Under the pieces are notes generated by a model. It did no database searches and had not been told where the DNA came from. It saw only the letters and a program-made list of their open reading frames with translations. Below are positions 1 to 12,500 of a stretch of 64,000 nt of DNA, piece by piece (within the stretch, counting starts at the first letter, position 1; the number at the start of each line of letters is the position of its first letter). Both the position numbers and the translations under genes were made by a program. This stretch comes from Henricia sp. BOLD:AAB3569 (lineage: Eukaryota; Echinodermata; Asteroidea; Spinulosida; Echinasteridae): assembly GCA_037783545.1 (NCBI GenBank), contig JBBELK010000482.1, positions 496,001 to 560,000 of the forward strand, read 5' to 3'.

Positions 1-22
1 CAATGATGTATACTGCCTTTAA
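1..22 (+). mobile_element. Right end of a TTAA-flanked MITE (GTATAC family)
   Basis: The first 22 bases match the right terminus of the GTATAC-end family seen complete at 52087-52598: CCAATGATGTATACTGCC followed by TTAA. The rest of this copy lies outside the window to the left. Confidence 0.6.
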
Positions 23-576
23 TTATGTATGCATTATCAGGATGCCTCACCGTGTATTTTAAAGAGCGACATTGGCACATCAGGTATACTGTGCACTAGA
101 TCCTCACAACTTTCAGTCAAACTAGAAAGACACAAACATGTATTTAAATCAAGTAACAGGTCTCGCCAGTTAGTACAAATGGGATCGATTTCACAAAAGT
201 TTAAAAAAAATTAAGCGGATTTAGGAACTACAATATCTATTTTTTCTATCTTTAAAAACATAGGTTAAGAATGTTTATTTAGGAATGTTTATTTAGGAAT
301 GTTTATAAGTGGGCTTTGTGAAATAGGACCCTGGTCATGTATTTAAATCAAGTAACAAATTAAAGTATTCAAATTCTATTTGAAACCCAGGCGCATTCTC
401 AACAGACTTGTTGAGCCCTCAAACAAGTGACTGTCACAAATGTGGTGTCGTTGTGAAAGGCAATGAATGAGCTTTCCATCGATATGCAACATGATATTAA
501 CAGGTCACAAATAACCGAGATATAGGAGATGGAAACCAAGTTTCTGAACTTTTTTTGATGAGTTTATTTGACTTAC
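23..576. other. RALGPS intron; one interspersed repeat, no exon recognised
   Basis: This stretch lies between the last RALGPS exon in the window and the left edge. No further exon of that gene is visible. Bases about 392-525 form an interspersed repeat that recurs at 59776-59893 plus 60144-60166, where it is split by a foldback element. The remainder is AT-rich and unassigned. Confidence 0.5.
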
Positions 577-3500
577 TTGTCCCCTATCCACGGATCTTGA
601 TCGTCACTGAGTTCCGAACCTTCGCTGCTTCCTGCAAGTTTGGACAAACAAAACAAAACTTAGGGGCCGTCCAAAGTTGTCGACATTTTCACAGTTCTAC
701 AGAGAACATTTTTCTGTCAGTGTCATGAAGTGTCATCATTTTACAGTGCATGTAAAATCCTACGCGGCCCTCGACCCCCTCCTCCCCCTTCCTACGCTTA
801 GTAGAACCGTGAAAATGATGACAACTTTACGGTGTAATCACTGCACTGCTTTATGGATCCAGATAAATTGGTTTACAAAACATTGGTTGTTTTTGATTGA
901 GAATGCAAAATTTCAGAATGGTAATGAGAAAAAAATGACAAATGATACGGTACCAAAATCTCGACACTCATGGGGGAAAAATGGGGGGTGTGTGTCAAAA
1001 ATGTGATCTGGACACGTTCGTTTAAAATAGCAGCCATGCAATTGTAAAAATTCCAAAATGACAAATATATCAAATAAAAGAAAAGTGAGCTCACCTATTG
1101 ACATGCCATTCATGGACCCTTCAATTGAACTAGTGATAGAGGGATGTCCATGTACACACGTGTCTTCTAGTAGACTGTCGTCCAGTAAATGCCTCGGCCC
1201 GTTGTTTACGTGTGAATTGGTTAAACTGGGAAGCAGAAAGTAGAACAAATTAGACGCAAAGTAAGCAGAGTTTTTTTAAAGTAAAAATGACCAAGACGTG
1301 AAAAAAAACTCCAAAAAACTACAACAATAAAACAAAACAAAACAGCACATTAAACGAGATGTTAGAAGGATCACAAGAGAAGCAGTCAAGCAGAAAGATG
1401 GGTTGGAATGGAAAGCCAATTAGGGGAGCAAAGGGCAGGACTGGGGCTGGAGGGTAAACAAAAAGGGAATTTAAAACATTTTTACTGAATGTGAATTTGT
1501 CTTGTTTTGAATAATAGTGCGACAGACTGGTTTCTCCGCAACTAGTGTTAAACTACAGCCTTGTAAGGGGTGAAAAAATGAAAACTTACTGTAATGGTTC
1601 TATTGCTGTGTGTGATACAAACCTGTATTAAAAGACAAGAAAATGGCACAAGAATCAGTTAATATACGTCAGATTCAATGGTTCAAATTCAAGTTAAATC
1701 TGAGTTAACTAGAGGCGTAGTGGTCTAGTATATAGCATGTCAGACCTTTGGACTAAAAATCTACTTTGTCACTGCAAATGTGTTTTTCTCTTAGGTAAGA
1801 CACTCTTTTCCACATTGTTCCCACCCAGCCCCCTCCCCCGATATAAATAAGGGTATTGGGAAAATTGTTGAGAACCCATCTGCTGGGGGTAAACCCACAT
1901 CCCATCCCAGGTAGTAGTATTCAGGGTTGTAATGACTCGGACTCAAGACTTGAGTCGACTCGAGTCCCGATTTTCACCGACTTGACTCGACTTGAGACTC
2001 GAACCTCAAATGACTTGAATTTACTGGAATCAGACTTGTACATTTTTTACCCGGGTCTGCCAAAAATGAAATTGAACTTTCATGCATTTTTTGCCAGAAC
2101 AACAAAAATACCCTACACGAATGCAAGTTTCAGCATTTAGACTCATTTTCAAACTAGTTTGAACAAATTTACTGTTGTGATTACTTGACTTGAACCGACT
2201 TGACCAACATGCCTGACTTGACTCGACTTGGGACTCAAAGGCAGTATACATGATTGTATCTCGAAAATAAGAAATGTTCACAGATTTACGCCTAACTTAC
2301 ACAATATAAACATGATGACCGTAGAAAACTTCCCCTGAAATGGTTTTGTCTGAAGTGCTATAGACTTTGAGAAATAAGTAAAACAATTATTTTTCGTCTC
2401 ATGAGACGAAAATTCAATTCGCCCCAAAACCATTTCGCCCCCAAACCACTTCGGCGAAATGCCTGCAAACATGTTTTTGACTGTTTTCTCAAAAGTTAAA
2501 CAAAGTACGGAGCTGGTTTTTGCTCAGGTTGGTTTTAATCATGCATATATTCAATCATACAGGGGGATAAAACTATTTGTAACAGTTTACCAATCATGTA
2601 TACTATCTGTAAGACTCGAGCAGAGGGAGACTCGTTACAACCCTGGGAACATTGCTCCTAGTCAAATCATACCATTGAAACTGGGGATAAGTTCTGGCTG
2701 TATAAGGCTCAAGAAACAATTTCCTACTATTTTAGGTTGAGCAGAGAAGCAACGTGAAATTCTAGTGATTCCAACAGAGCAAGTATTTAACTTACGTTGA
2801 CCCTAAGCTTTTAGTTTTTCTGTGACCGGGGACAAATCTTGACGCTGCCAGGGGCGTTGCTGGGGTCGATTTGCCAGGTGAAGACCCTCTGTCTGCTACA
2901 AAGTAGAAAAAAATAAACCAACAGTCAATGAAAGTTAATCAACATAAAATTGGTGTTTTGTGCTAAATAAATGGTAATTGTCCGCATAAATTAAAAAAAA
3001 TAATTCAGTTGTTAATTTTTTACAGAAAGAACCATTTTGGACAGAAATAAATTCATGTGGTGTTTGTTACCATTGCTATCAACACTTTGAGTAAGGTTTT
3101 CTTGTCAACTCATGAAATAAAATGTTGGGTCATTGCAAATGATACAATGGCCTTTAAAGGCCCACTGTATCATTTGCAATGACCCCAAAAGTTAATTAAC
3201 GAGTTGACAGAGAAAACCTTACTCAAAGTAAAGATTGAATTGGTAGCAACTATCCAATGAAATGTTTCCGCCCCGAGATGATATAATTTTACCAGAAAAT
3301 AGTCCATGAAGATGAAATTATTTAGATCGTTTGCAAACGATTTACTTCTCATCTAGGCGGTCTGAAATAGGCGCTGTGTACTACGTGCATCGCGTGGGGC
3401 GCGCGCACACACGCAGTATGTGTACTCGACCGACTGAGAACGAATATTTGAAACACCGGTAAAACGCATATGGATTTTCATGTTTTTAGAAGGCGCGGTA

Positions 3501-6500
3501 CATTTGAGAGAGCTGAAATTTCTTCGGATGAGTTTGTTGATGTCTTTTTATTTATTTATTTATTTATTCACCACATCCAACAGCGGAGGGACCGCCAATT
3601 ACAGGAATGGGAGCAAGTGTGGTTGAGTGCCTTGCTCAAGGGCACAGGTGCCACAATCCGTCGCGGCCCGGAATCGAACCTACATTCTAGTACTAGCACA
3701 GGAACTTAAGTTCGACGCACTAGACCGCTCGGCCATAACACCCCTTTTGATTTATAATGGTTTTATTCACAGAATCGCTCACAACCAGATCATCTATAGG
3801 GCCTTTAACAGGGCAGTGTAAAATTTAACAAGGCGCCATTTGAAGAACAATGAAGCAGCTAACATATCCAGTCAACATACCTGAAGTGTCCAACTCGTCT
3901 CTGGATTTGGACATGCTGGACTGCTGGATATTGGGCTCGATTTGTAAAGACAATCTGTCGGGAAAAAAAAGATTGTTAAATTAGCATGTTCAGATTTGTC
4001 CAGAAAATGGATTTCATTTCTAACCTAACAATCATATAAAATACCTCCCAAAATACTATCCAGTGGAAGAAAACAGAAAATCTGCAATCCCAATTTGGAC
4101 GTGGAAGCAAAAAGGTTGGTGTAATTACTGCACTGCTTAATGTAACCATGGTAACCGGAAAAATCAGTTTACTAAACTTCGGTGGTTTTTTGATAATAAT
4201 ATCCCCGGAATTATACGATTGAGAATGCAAATATTCAGAATGGTAATGAGAAAAATACGACACGATATGGCATCAAAATCTCAACACCCATGGGGAAAAT
4301 GGGGGGAGGGGGGGAAGGTTAAAAATGTGATCTGGACACGCTCCTTTATTAAGAGGTCCTCGAGACTTGTATTATCAGGAATATGAAGAACAAAAATTGT
4401 CCTTGTTTTAGCAAAATGTTGTACTAACAGTGCACTTATTATCAATGTTTTGACTGTAAATAAACAAACATACATATCAATGCACGAAAGGTACAACTCA
4501 ATAGACCTATGACATAATGACGTCACGCAATGTTTATGGGTGAAATGTGGGGACGAAATCTCTGCATCGCTAGTTTGCACAATTATTGCAGGGCAATTTT
4601 CGCTGCTTTTAAGGCCTTAAAAGTTAAAACCATAGTTCCGGCGTCCGTCGTGGGCTTAAAACTCACACAGGCACAACTAAGTTGACACGAACCATTTTAG
4701 AAATTTACGATCTTTGTTTTTGACGTTTTTTTGCAGCGAAGCGGTTAGTAAAGTTAACAAAGTTACGTGCATAATACGCTAGGCGCTATGCATGCAACGC
4801 ACGCAAACTAAAGATGCAGAGATTTCGTCCCCACTTTTCACCCATAATACACCGCGGTAAACATTGCGTGACGTCATTATGTTTCAGGTCTATTCAAACT
4901 TTGGCGATCAACTGTAATGCTCAACAATAATTTTATATCTTACTTGAAATTGTCTTCTTCAACAAACTTTTGAAGCTCATCAATGTATCGCACGGACTTG
5001 AGATAATTCTGCACGTAGGGGAGGTGTTCGATTTCATACGACGAGAGCTGGAACTCTGCCATTGTCCGTAATATATTGTTCATCTACAAAAGACATTACA
5101 TTACAGAATTGTCAATGAGTCCTTTCTGACAAGATGTGATTCAAGTCTCAAGTTTTAAAGATCTCAAGTCATCGGCACAGATTGAGTGTCGGATCCCGAG
5201 TGTCGGATCCCGAGTGTCAAATCCCGAGTGTCGGATCCCGAGTGTCGGATCCCGAGTGTCGGATCCCGAGTGTCAAATCCAAAGTGTCAAATCCAAAGTG
5301 TCAAATCCAAAGTGTCAAATCCAAAGTGTCAAATCCAACATTTTTGAACATCTACTGACCTTAAGTGACCTCCTTTCGTTCTCAATACCTCCTGTGCTTG
5401 GATGAGCTACATCTATAAAGATGAGATCTTGAAGATATAACCCTGTTGATGAAAATTACAGATGTTTAAGCCTGTAATAAAGGGTCCCAAGGTCCTCAAA
5501 TTTCACTCAACCATTCGACCGGAAAAACCTTACTCAAATGGAAGATAGGAGTGTTCCAACTGTCTAATGCAATGATTCCGCCCGAGATGATATCTTTTTA
5601 TAAGAAATAATAATCAAAGATAGATTTATATCAATGTGTGTGCGCACACATTTTTTTACAACGGCGTTCTCATGTGAAATAAACAAGGCCCCTAACTACT
5701 GTGGTATTATGACTCTGTTGTTCATGGAGTATAACCACAGAACCAGACTAAATTGGACCAAGGCATCGCGCAATTTTTTGAAAGCATGAACAGTTTTTCT
5801 ATTGTTTTCTTTGAACATAGATTGAGCTGATTTATATACAGGTTGTTTATTATCATACACCATATACCATTCTTAAAGGTAGAACACGTGATTGGTATCT
5901 CGAAAATGTTCACAGATTTACACATAACTTACACAATATAAACATGACGACGGTAGAAAACTTCCCCTGAAATGGTTTTGTCTGAAGTGCTATAGTCTTT
6001 GAGAAATGAGTAAAACAATTAATTTTCGTCTCATGAGACAAAAATTATTTTTGCCCCCAAACCACTTCGCCCAAAGTGGCCCGAAGTGATTTTGGGGCGA
6101 AGTGACTGTAACACAGTTTTTGACTGTTTTCTCAAAAGTTAGACGAAGTACAGAGCTGATTTTTACTGAGGTTGGGGAGATGAAACTATTTGTAACGGTT
6201 TACCAATCATGTGTTCTACCTTTCAGAGTTTTGCAATCTTGTAATTTGTTTTTAAGAAGCCATTGCATTAGGATTTCTACCAAGTCATGTTTTTTGGTCG
6301 TGACCAATCTTTACCTAGGTACGGTATGCAGGGTAGCCGCACGCTGTCTATATGCTCTCGGAGTTTCTGCCTATTGTCATCTTCTGACATGAGATCTGCT
6401 AGTTTCTCGAACGTCGACCGCTCTTTCTTGTGAAGTAACTATAACCAACAAATAATGTTAGAAATGTAAGAATCATTTAATATTACAGACATACACCAAA

Positions 6501-9500
6501 TTTATAAGCAGGAAATTTGGCAATACAGTGGGAAAATCTCTATAAAGGTAGTGTATCTCACTGGGCTGTGACAGCTCGCGACTAGTTGGAGACACAAAAT
6601 TGCGAGAAAATACGTGAATTAGCAAAAATTTTCACTTGGAATCACACTGAATTGGTACTTACGACACGTTTGCGTATGTTGCATGAATGTTGCACGAATG
6701 TCACACGAACTACCGGCGAAATTTGTTCCAAAAATCACCGGAAGTTTGCATACTTGTCGCGCGAATGTCGCGCGACAAAATTGTAAATTGTTGGCACTTG
6801 CGACTGTCGCGTGCCCGGAATGTCAGATTCTTATTTTTGTCTCCAATCAGTCACAATTTAGTTTCATAGGTCACCAACGCCTCACAAAGTTGTCTCACAT
6901 TTCTCGCACTTTCTGACTCACGGAAACTAAATTGAGAAGGGTTTGAGATGGATTCGAGACACCCGCGACGACTGACTATTTTTAGAGAAAATTTGTCGCG
7001 CGAATTTTTTGAACATGGTCTTCAAAAATACTACACTCTGTAGAACCGTGAAAATGTAAAAATAAAAATTCTACCTGAAATCTTTTTAAGTAAATTTGTT
7101 TTGGTGAAAAGTTTGCGGATGTTGGTTGAATTTGCGTACATTTTAAATTGAACAGAATACTTCAATTGTACTTACACTCCATGTTTTACTTAATCTGAAG
7201 ATGGGTGAACTGCGTACAGCTGATATAACAGCCATTAAGGAATGGTAGTTGCTCAAGTCGTACAATTTCTGTAAAATATTTGTACAATATATTGTTAGTT
7301 TCACTAACTACTGGAAAGGAATAGACCGTATCAAAAAGCCGCCATCTCGTGGGGCACCTTTTGTCATACATGTATGTGGGTCTGTCCACGGTAATGGGGT
7401 ACAATTCTGTAACATTCAAGATCTTAGGTCCCAGTTCACTTCAAATGTCTTAATTTTATCTTTAAATTATCAAGCTAAACTGAGGAAATAACTTTTTCAC
7501 CAAGGAGTAAGAAAAATAGTCCTACAATATACATTTGTGAAAACCTCGTGCACAAATTTTCCTATTACGCATGTAACAAAGACGGAAAAAGATGTCACAA
7601 AATTGTCTGTCCATGTTACATGCGTAATAGGAAAATTTGTGCACTTGCTTTTTAAAAATGTATGTTGTGGCAGCAATTTGTTACTTTTTTGGGCAAAAGT
7701 TATCTCCTGAGAACAAAACAAGGACATTTCTTTAATTCTGAGATAAACTAAAGACATCTGAAAGGAATTATTGACTTATTTTTCAAATGTGCCCCATTAC
7801 TGTGGACAGACCCATATGCAGCACGATATGTGGCAGAGGGCATCCCCCCTACCATTGTTCCCCCATTGTGTCTCAAACATCCAAGGAATTTTCAAGGAAT
7901 TCCTTTCAGTTTTTAGTGGGGGGGGGGGGGGGGGGCTGGGGTTGGGGGGCGGAGTCCTTTTGCCACATATCATGCTGGGTATACATGTATTTTTTGTTAC
8001 TTAAACCATTCAACAATGGAAGCACAATATGTGCAACCATGCATGTCCTTAAGGAACAAAGAAACTGCCCCACGAAATGGCGGCTATTCGATACGGTCTA
8101 TACAATCTTTAGGGATGGTGTACAATACATGTTCTCAATTTTTACATTAGTACAAAAGAAATGAAGGTTAAAAACTGAAGTCTTACTTTAGCAATTTTGA
8201 CAAACTGCCCGAGAATTTCAGCCCTTATTTTTAGCGTTTGTCCCGCGAGGATTTCATGAACGACCCAGAAGCTCACCTACAAATGAAAACAATTAGGAAA
8301 ATGCAATTTGAAGTCTTTTATAGCATAAGACAGGAAAATGTCTAACATTACTATTAAAAAAAATAAAATAATTTATGTATGTTGCTATATGTGTAATCAA
8401 CATCATTACCATGTAAAAATCAGTCTGCTAGGGGCCAATTACGTTAAAAATGTACTTCATATTGTTTTCGTGTTCTGAGCATGAGAATAGATTGTGCATT
8501 TAACACAATGGTCCATTTTGTTCATGCACATTTATCATCTGGTTTGCTGATAATTACATGTATGTCAATATCTGGTTTGCTTACGTAAATAATTTGGGTT
8601 GATTGTCACTGCCGCAGAAGACCCTTAACCAGCATGGTTTCAAACATCCTTGACCAAAGGAAATCCCGCTGTTAGCTACATTTCCCAATAACTACATTTT
8701 CTGATTGTCAAAACTCACGTGATTAAACCTCCTCGTAAAAGCGACAATGTTTGGGCAGAGATTGTTCTTGTCCTTTCCCGACCAGGCACAGCTACTTAAT
8801 TCCTGAAAGTGAAATTGAACAAAAAGCCCATAAATTACCAACTTCCTGGAACTTTTGTAATCCGTGGCTGTTTGAGTTTGTTTTCATTGTTGCCTGTTGT
8901 AAGCCATGACAAAACTGGGGGTGGAAACTGCAGCAATTTGCCACAACTCCAACTTGAAGTCTTATGTTTTTTCTTAACTTTTCCCTTCCGTCTTCCTTAC
9001 TGCCAGGGTGGTAGCTAGACCATTTTGATTGCGGGGGTGTGACCAAATTTTGCCGACTGCTGCCGGGCCTTCGCGGAATCGCTCAGCGAGAGGGGAGGGC
9101 AAGGGAGGGGTGGAGGAAGGGGGGAGGGAGGGGAGAGGGGAGGGGAGGGGAGAGGGCTGGTGAACGGATGAGCGCCCTCGCGGGACAATTAGTGCCGACA
9201 TAATATCGATATTACCAGCGCCGTAATAGCATTGCCGATATAGCCGTGCCTTTATGATTCTACATTTAAAAAAAAATTGTTTGCCGACAGCACCATGAAT
9301 TTTTGGGGGGAGGGGGTGGGGAAGGGGGTGGGGAAGGGGGTGGGGGAGGGGGTGGGGGGGAGGGGGTGTACCCCACCTCACCTCCCCCCCCCACCCCACC
9401 ACTAGCTACGCCGCTGTTTACTGCAATGAAATTTTCAAAGTTGAAAAAGGCTACCTTTTATTGATTTTACATCCAAACAAACAATAGTACCATGTCTTGC

Positions 9501-12500
9501 TGAACAAGTAATCCATCATATGAAGCAAAGATTAGACGCAAAGATTTATGGGCGCAAAGTTGTTTAGCATGTCATGGGCCCTTTAAATATCTTAGAACCC
9601 ATCTCTTTCCCAGGGGGAAAATGCTTCTTGGGAATGATTAGTGGATTGGTCACATTGTTCTGACAAGTTCATTTCAACCACTTAACCACATCAAAGCAGC
9701 CATTTAAGAAGCTTCTAAGACAAGATTCACAGCTGGCAATTTCCCCATTCCATCCTCCACAGCCCTTTAATTTATAAACTCGTCAGTACTTCTAAAATGA
9801 TTTAGTCCTGGCCTGCGGGACAGAACTTGCTTAAAAAGTCCCCTCAGGAAAACAGAAATTTGAATACAACAGTAAAATATTGCATATGGTAAAAATCTGT
9901 CAATTGTTCCCACAGTGGGGGGTGGGGAGGTGGGAATAGGTTACATTTTTCTGTTGGGGTTAAATTCAAGATTTATAAATGCCACTGTTTGAGACTGGTC
10001 GAGGTCAGATGTGAACATTTTTATGTGAACTTTTATGGTGTATTTTGCAATAAAAATCGCAGGGTTCTTGTACAGTCGAATCTTGACAATACAAGCACCG
10101 ATAATACAACACTCTGTTTATAAACAAGGACAATTTTGTCCATCGTTTTCATTTCTGATAATACAATGTTCCTGTTATAACAAGGTAATTTGTTATAACA
10201 GGAATCTACCCTGACCCAATGGGAGACTTTTGGCTATCCTGGTTTAGACACAAGAGGGCGCCCTTCACGATCCCGGAAGTGATTTTGTTCCGACTTCGGT
10301 CTCGTTTGTTTTACGTGTGGACGTAAATTTCTTCAATTTCAGAGCTCTATTTCTCAGCAATGATGTCCCGTACATCCTGTATTTTTGTGGTGTGTGGCGG
10401 AAGGACTAGTCATGGTTTTCTAAACAATACATACAAACTGAGAAAGTTGTGGAGTTTTTCTATAAAAACGGCAACAGCGGCGCGCGGCGGCGGCTTCGGT
10501 GTACTTCAAGCGCGTACGTCACCGCTGTGTATTTATGGCTGTACGCACTATATAAACGGGGCACTCAATGCAGTGTGTCGCTTTTCGGACGACTTTCACC
10601 GGTATGAGCAGTGTTCATGTCACATTTCCTCCATGATGCCACTATCAATTTCCATTTTTTGTTGAAAAAAGAGCAAAATGTCTTACCCCCACTCCCAGTC
10701 ACTTCATTAAAACTTTGTGAAAACAAGTTTGAATGACACATGCAGTGTTTGAATTTGTAAAAACACAAATTAGGCCAAAAATTAGTCTTTCAAAATGATG
10801 CGGTGATGCGTTTTTGTTCTATTATTTATTTTTTTTGGTAAGGGGATTCCAAGCAATAAAGTCAAGTTGACATGAAGCCAACAGGCATGTTTATAATCGA
10901 AACACTCAACAACAACAAAAAACCTTTGACGCAGAGGGTTGAAAGTGACGCGTGCGTCCACGATAGTTTTTTGTTTGTGTTTTTGACTTGCATGTGTAAC
11001 GTGATATCAATTTTCACCCGAGAGGCATGGTTAAGTACCAACCCCACCCCCAGGCTACCACACCTCGGACATGAGAATTGTCACTTTTTGAGTGACAAAA
11101 TCGCAACCCCTGGGCCAAAATTTGTGACAAAATCTCTACCTTGGAACATCTGGTCAATGCCGAGGCATGTTACCAAGTCCCCACCCCACCCTTCGGACAA
11201 TGCCTGCAGGGTAGAATGTTGATAAAACATTTGCATACATGTAAGAATGAAAGAAACAAAATTCTTCTTGCTTGCTATTTTGTTAATGGTTTAGAAAACT
11301 ATAAATATACATGATATAAAAAATGTACATGATAAATCTGCATAGAATATACCAAATAATGTTCATTTTCAACATAATTGCAGAATACCCTGCAATTCTT
11401 AGTCCGTGTAGTATTAGGTAGACGTGGCTTCGGAGGATTGTATTACGAAGGAAAGTTTGGTCCGAGAACGAGTCGATAAAAGCACGTGCAACATCAGTTT
11501 TGAGTTGCAGGGTATTCCGCAATTGCTTTCAAATTTTCTACATGTAGTTTTCAAATTACCACCTGCTGACAGGGCCGTGTACGGAATTGAGCAGTTGGCC
11601 ATTACACAGTATGAGACTGGCTGAAAAAGAAATTCCAAGAGTTACATAAAAGACACCCGTCAATTTGCCACTTCTAATACATGTTCTGATACCCGTTAAA
11701 TCATTTTGAGGAATACAAGTAATGGTCAACTTATCAATTATGGGGCTAAAAGAAACATGACAATTGTTAACTTGAGACTATCGGCAAGTTTAAGCTGACA
11801 TAACATAAATAAGTTCTTGACTAAGAAATAAAAAAAATCAAAAAACAAAATCAAAAAACAAAAAGAAAAAGCTAGGAGTCTTCACATGACATGTTTATAT
11901 GTACTGGTAAATCCATGCAATGTACATTTACAGTCCTGAATGTTCCTGCCAGTTGCTTGGTTTTAAAAGCTTTTTAGAATGTGTAAACACAGGAAATTAA
12001 TAAGTATTTTAGCTCAATAAAATAATTAAATGGCAACAAAATGTTGATTTATTTTTGAAATTTTGTTTGACCATTGATAATTTGAGCATACAATTTGTTT
12101 CCATCACATGATTGAGCTGCATAAATCAATGTTACAATACTGTTCACAAAATTAAAATTAATACAGTCATTTCACAAATGTCGACTCTGCTGCCATGAAG
12201 GCATAACCATCCTGACTGCCCATGGAAGAACGCCTGATCTGAATCATTTGGATTTCCTGGAAAGCCTTGGCTGCTTCATTTCACATGTCGGGAATCTGTC
12301 AGATAAACAGTCATAAATAAAACAAGAGGTTACTTCACTCCTATTAAATTGAAACATTAAAGATACTTTTTTACGGTTTGAATTCCCTTTACTGGTCGCC
12401 AGGAAATTGTTGAATGTTTTCACTTCCCTTTAAAATATTTGCACGTTTTGGTGGTTTTTAAGTTTTTATGAGAAGAATAAGTGGCGACCAGTAAACGGAA

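Noticed and set aside
5184..5336. CRISPR-like repeat array
   Set aside because: Units are contiguous without spacers and the context is an animal intron.
5136..5405. 89-codon frame of [15 protein letters not shown] repeats
   Set aside because: It is the translation of the 14-bp minisatellite and runs antisense into RALGPS exon 8.
8974..9402. 142-codon Pro/His-rich frame on the minus strand
   Set aside because: It is a read-through of the G-rich arrays of a hAT-like MITE.
10360..10665. 101-codon frame followed by a TATATAAA box
   Set aside because: The TATA-like string lies inside the frame, not upstream, and the translation has no known motif.
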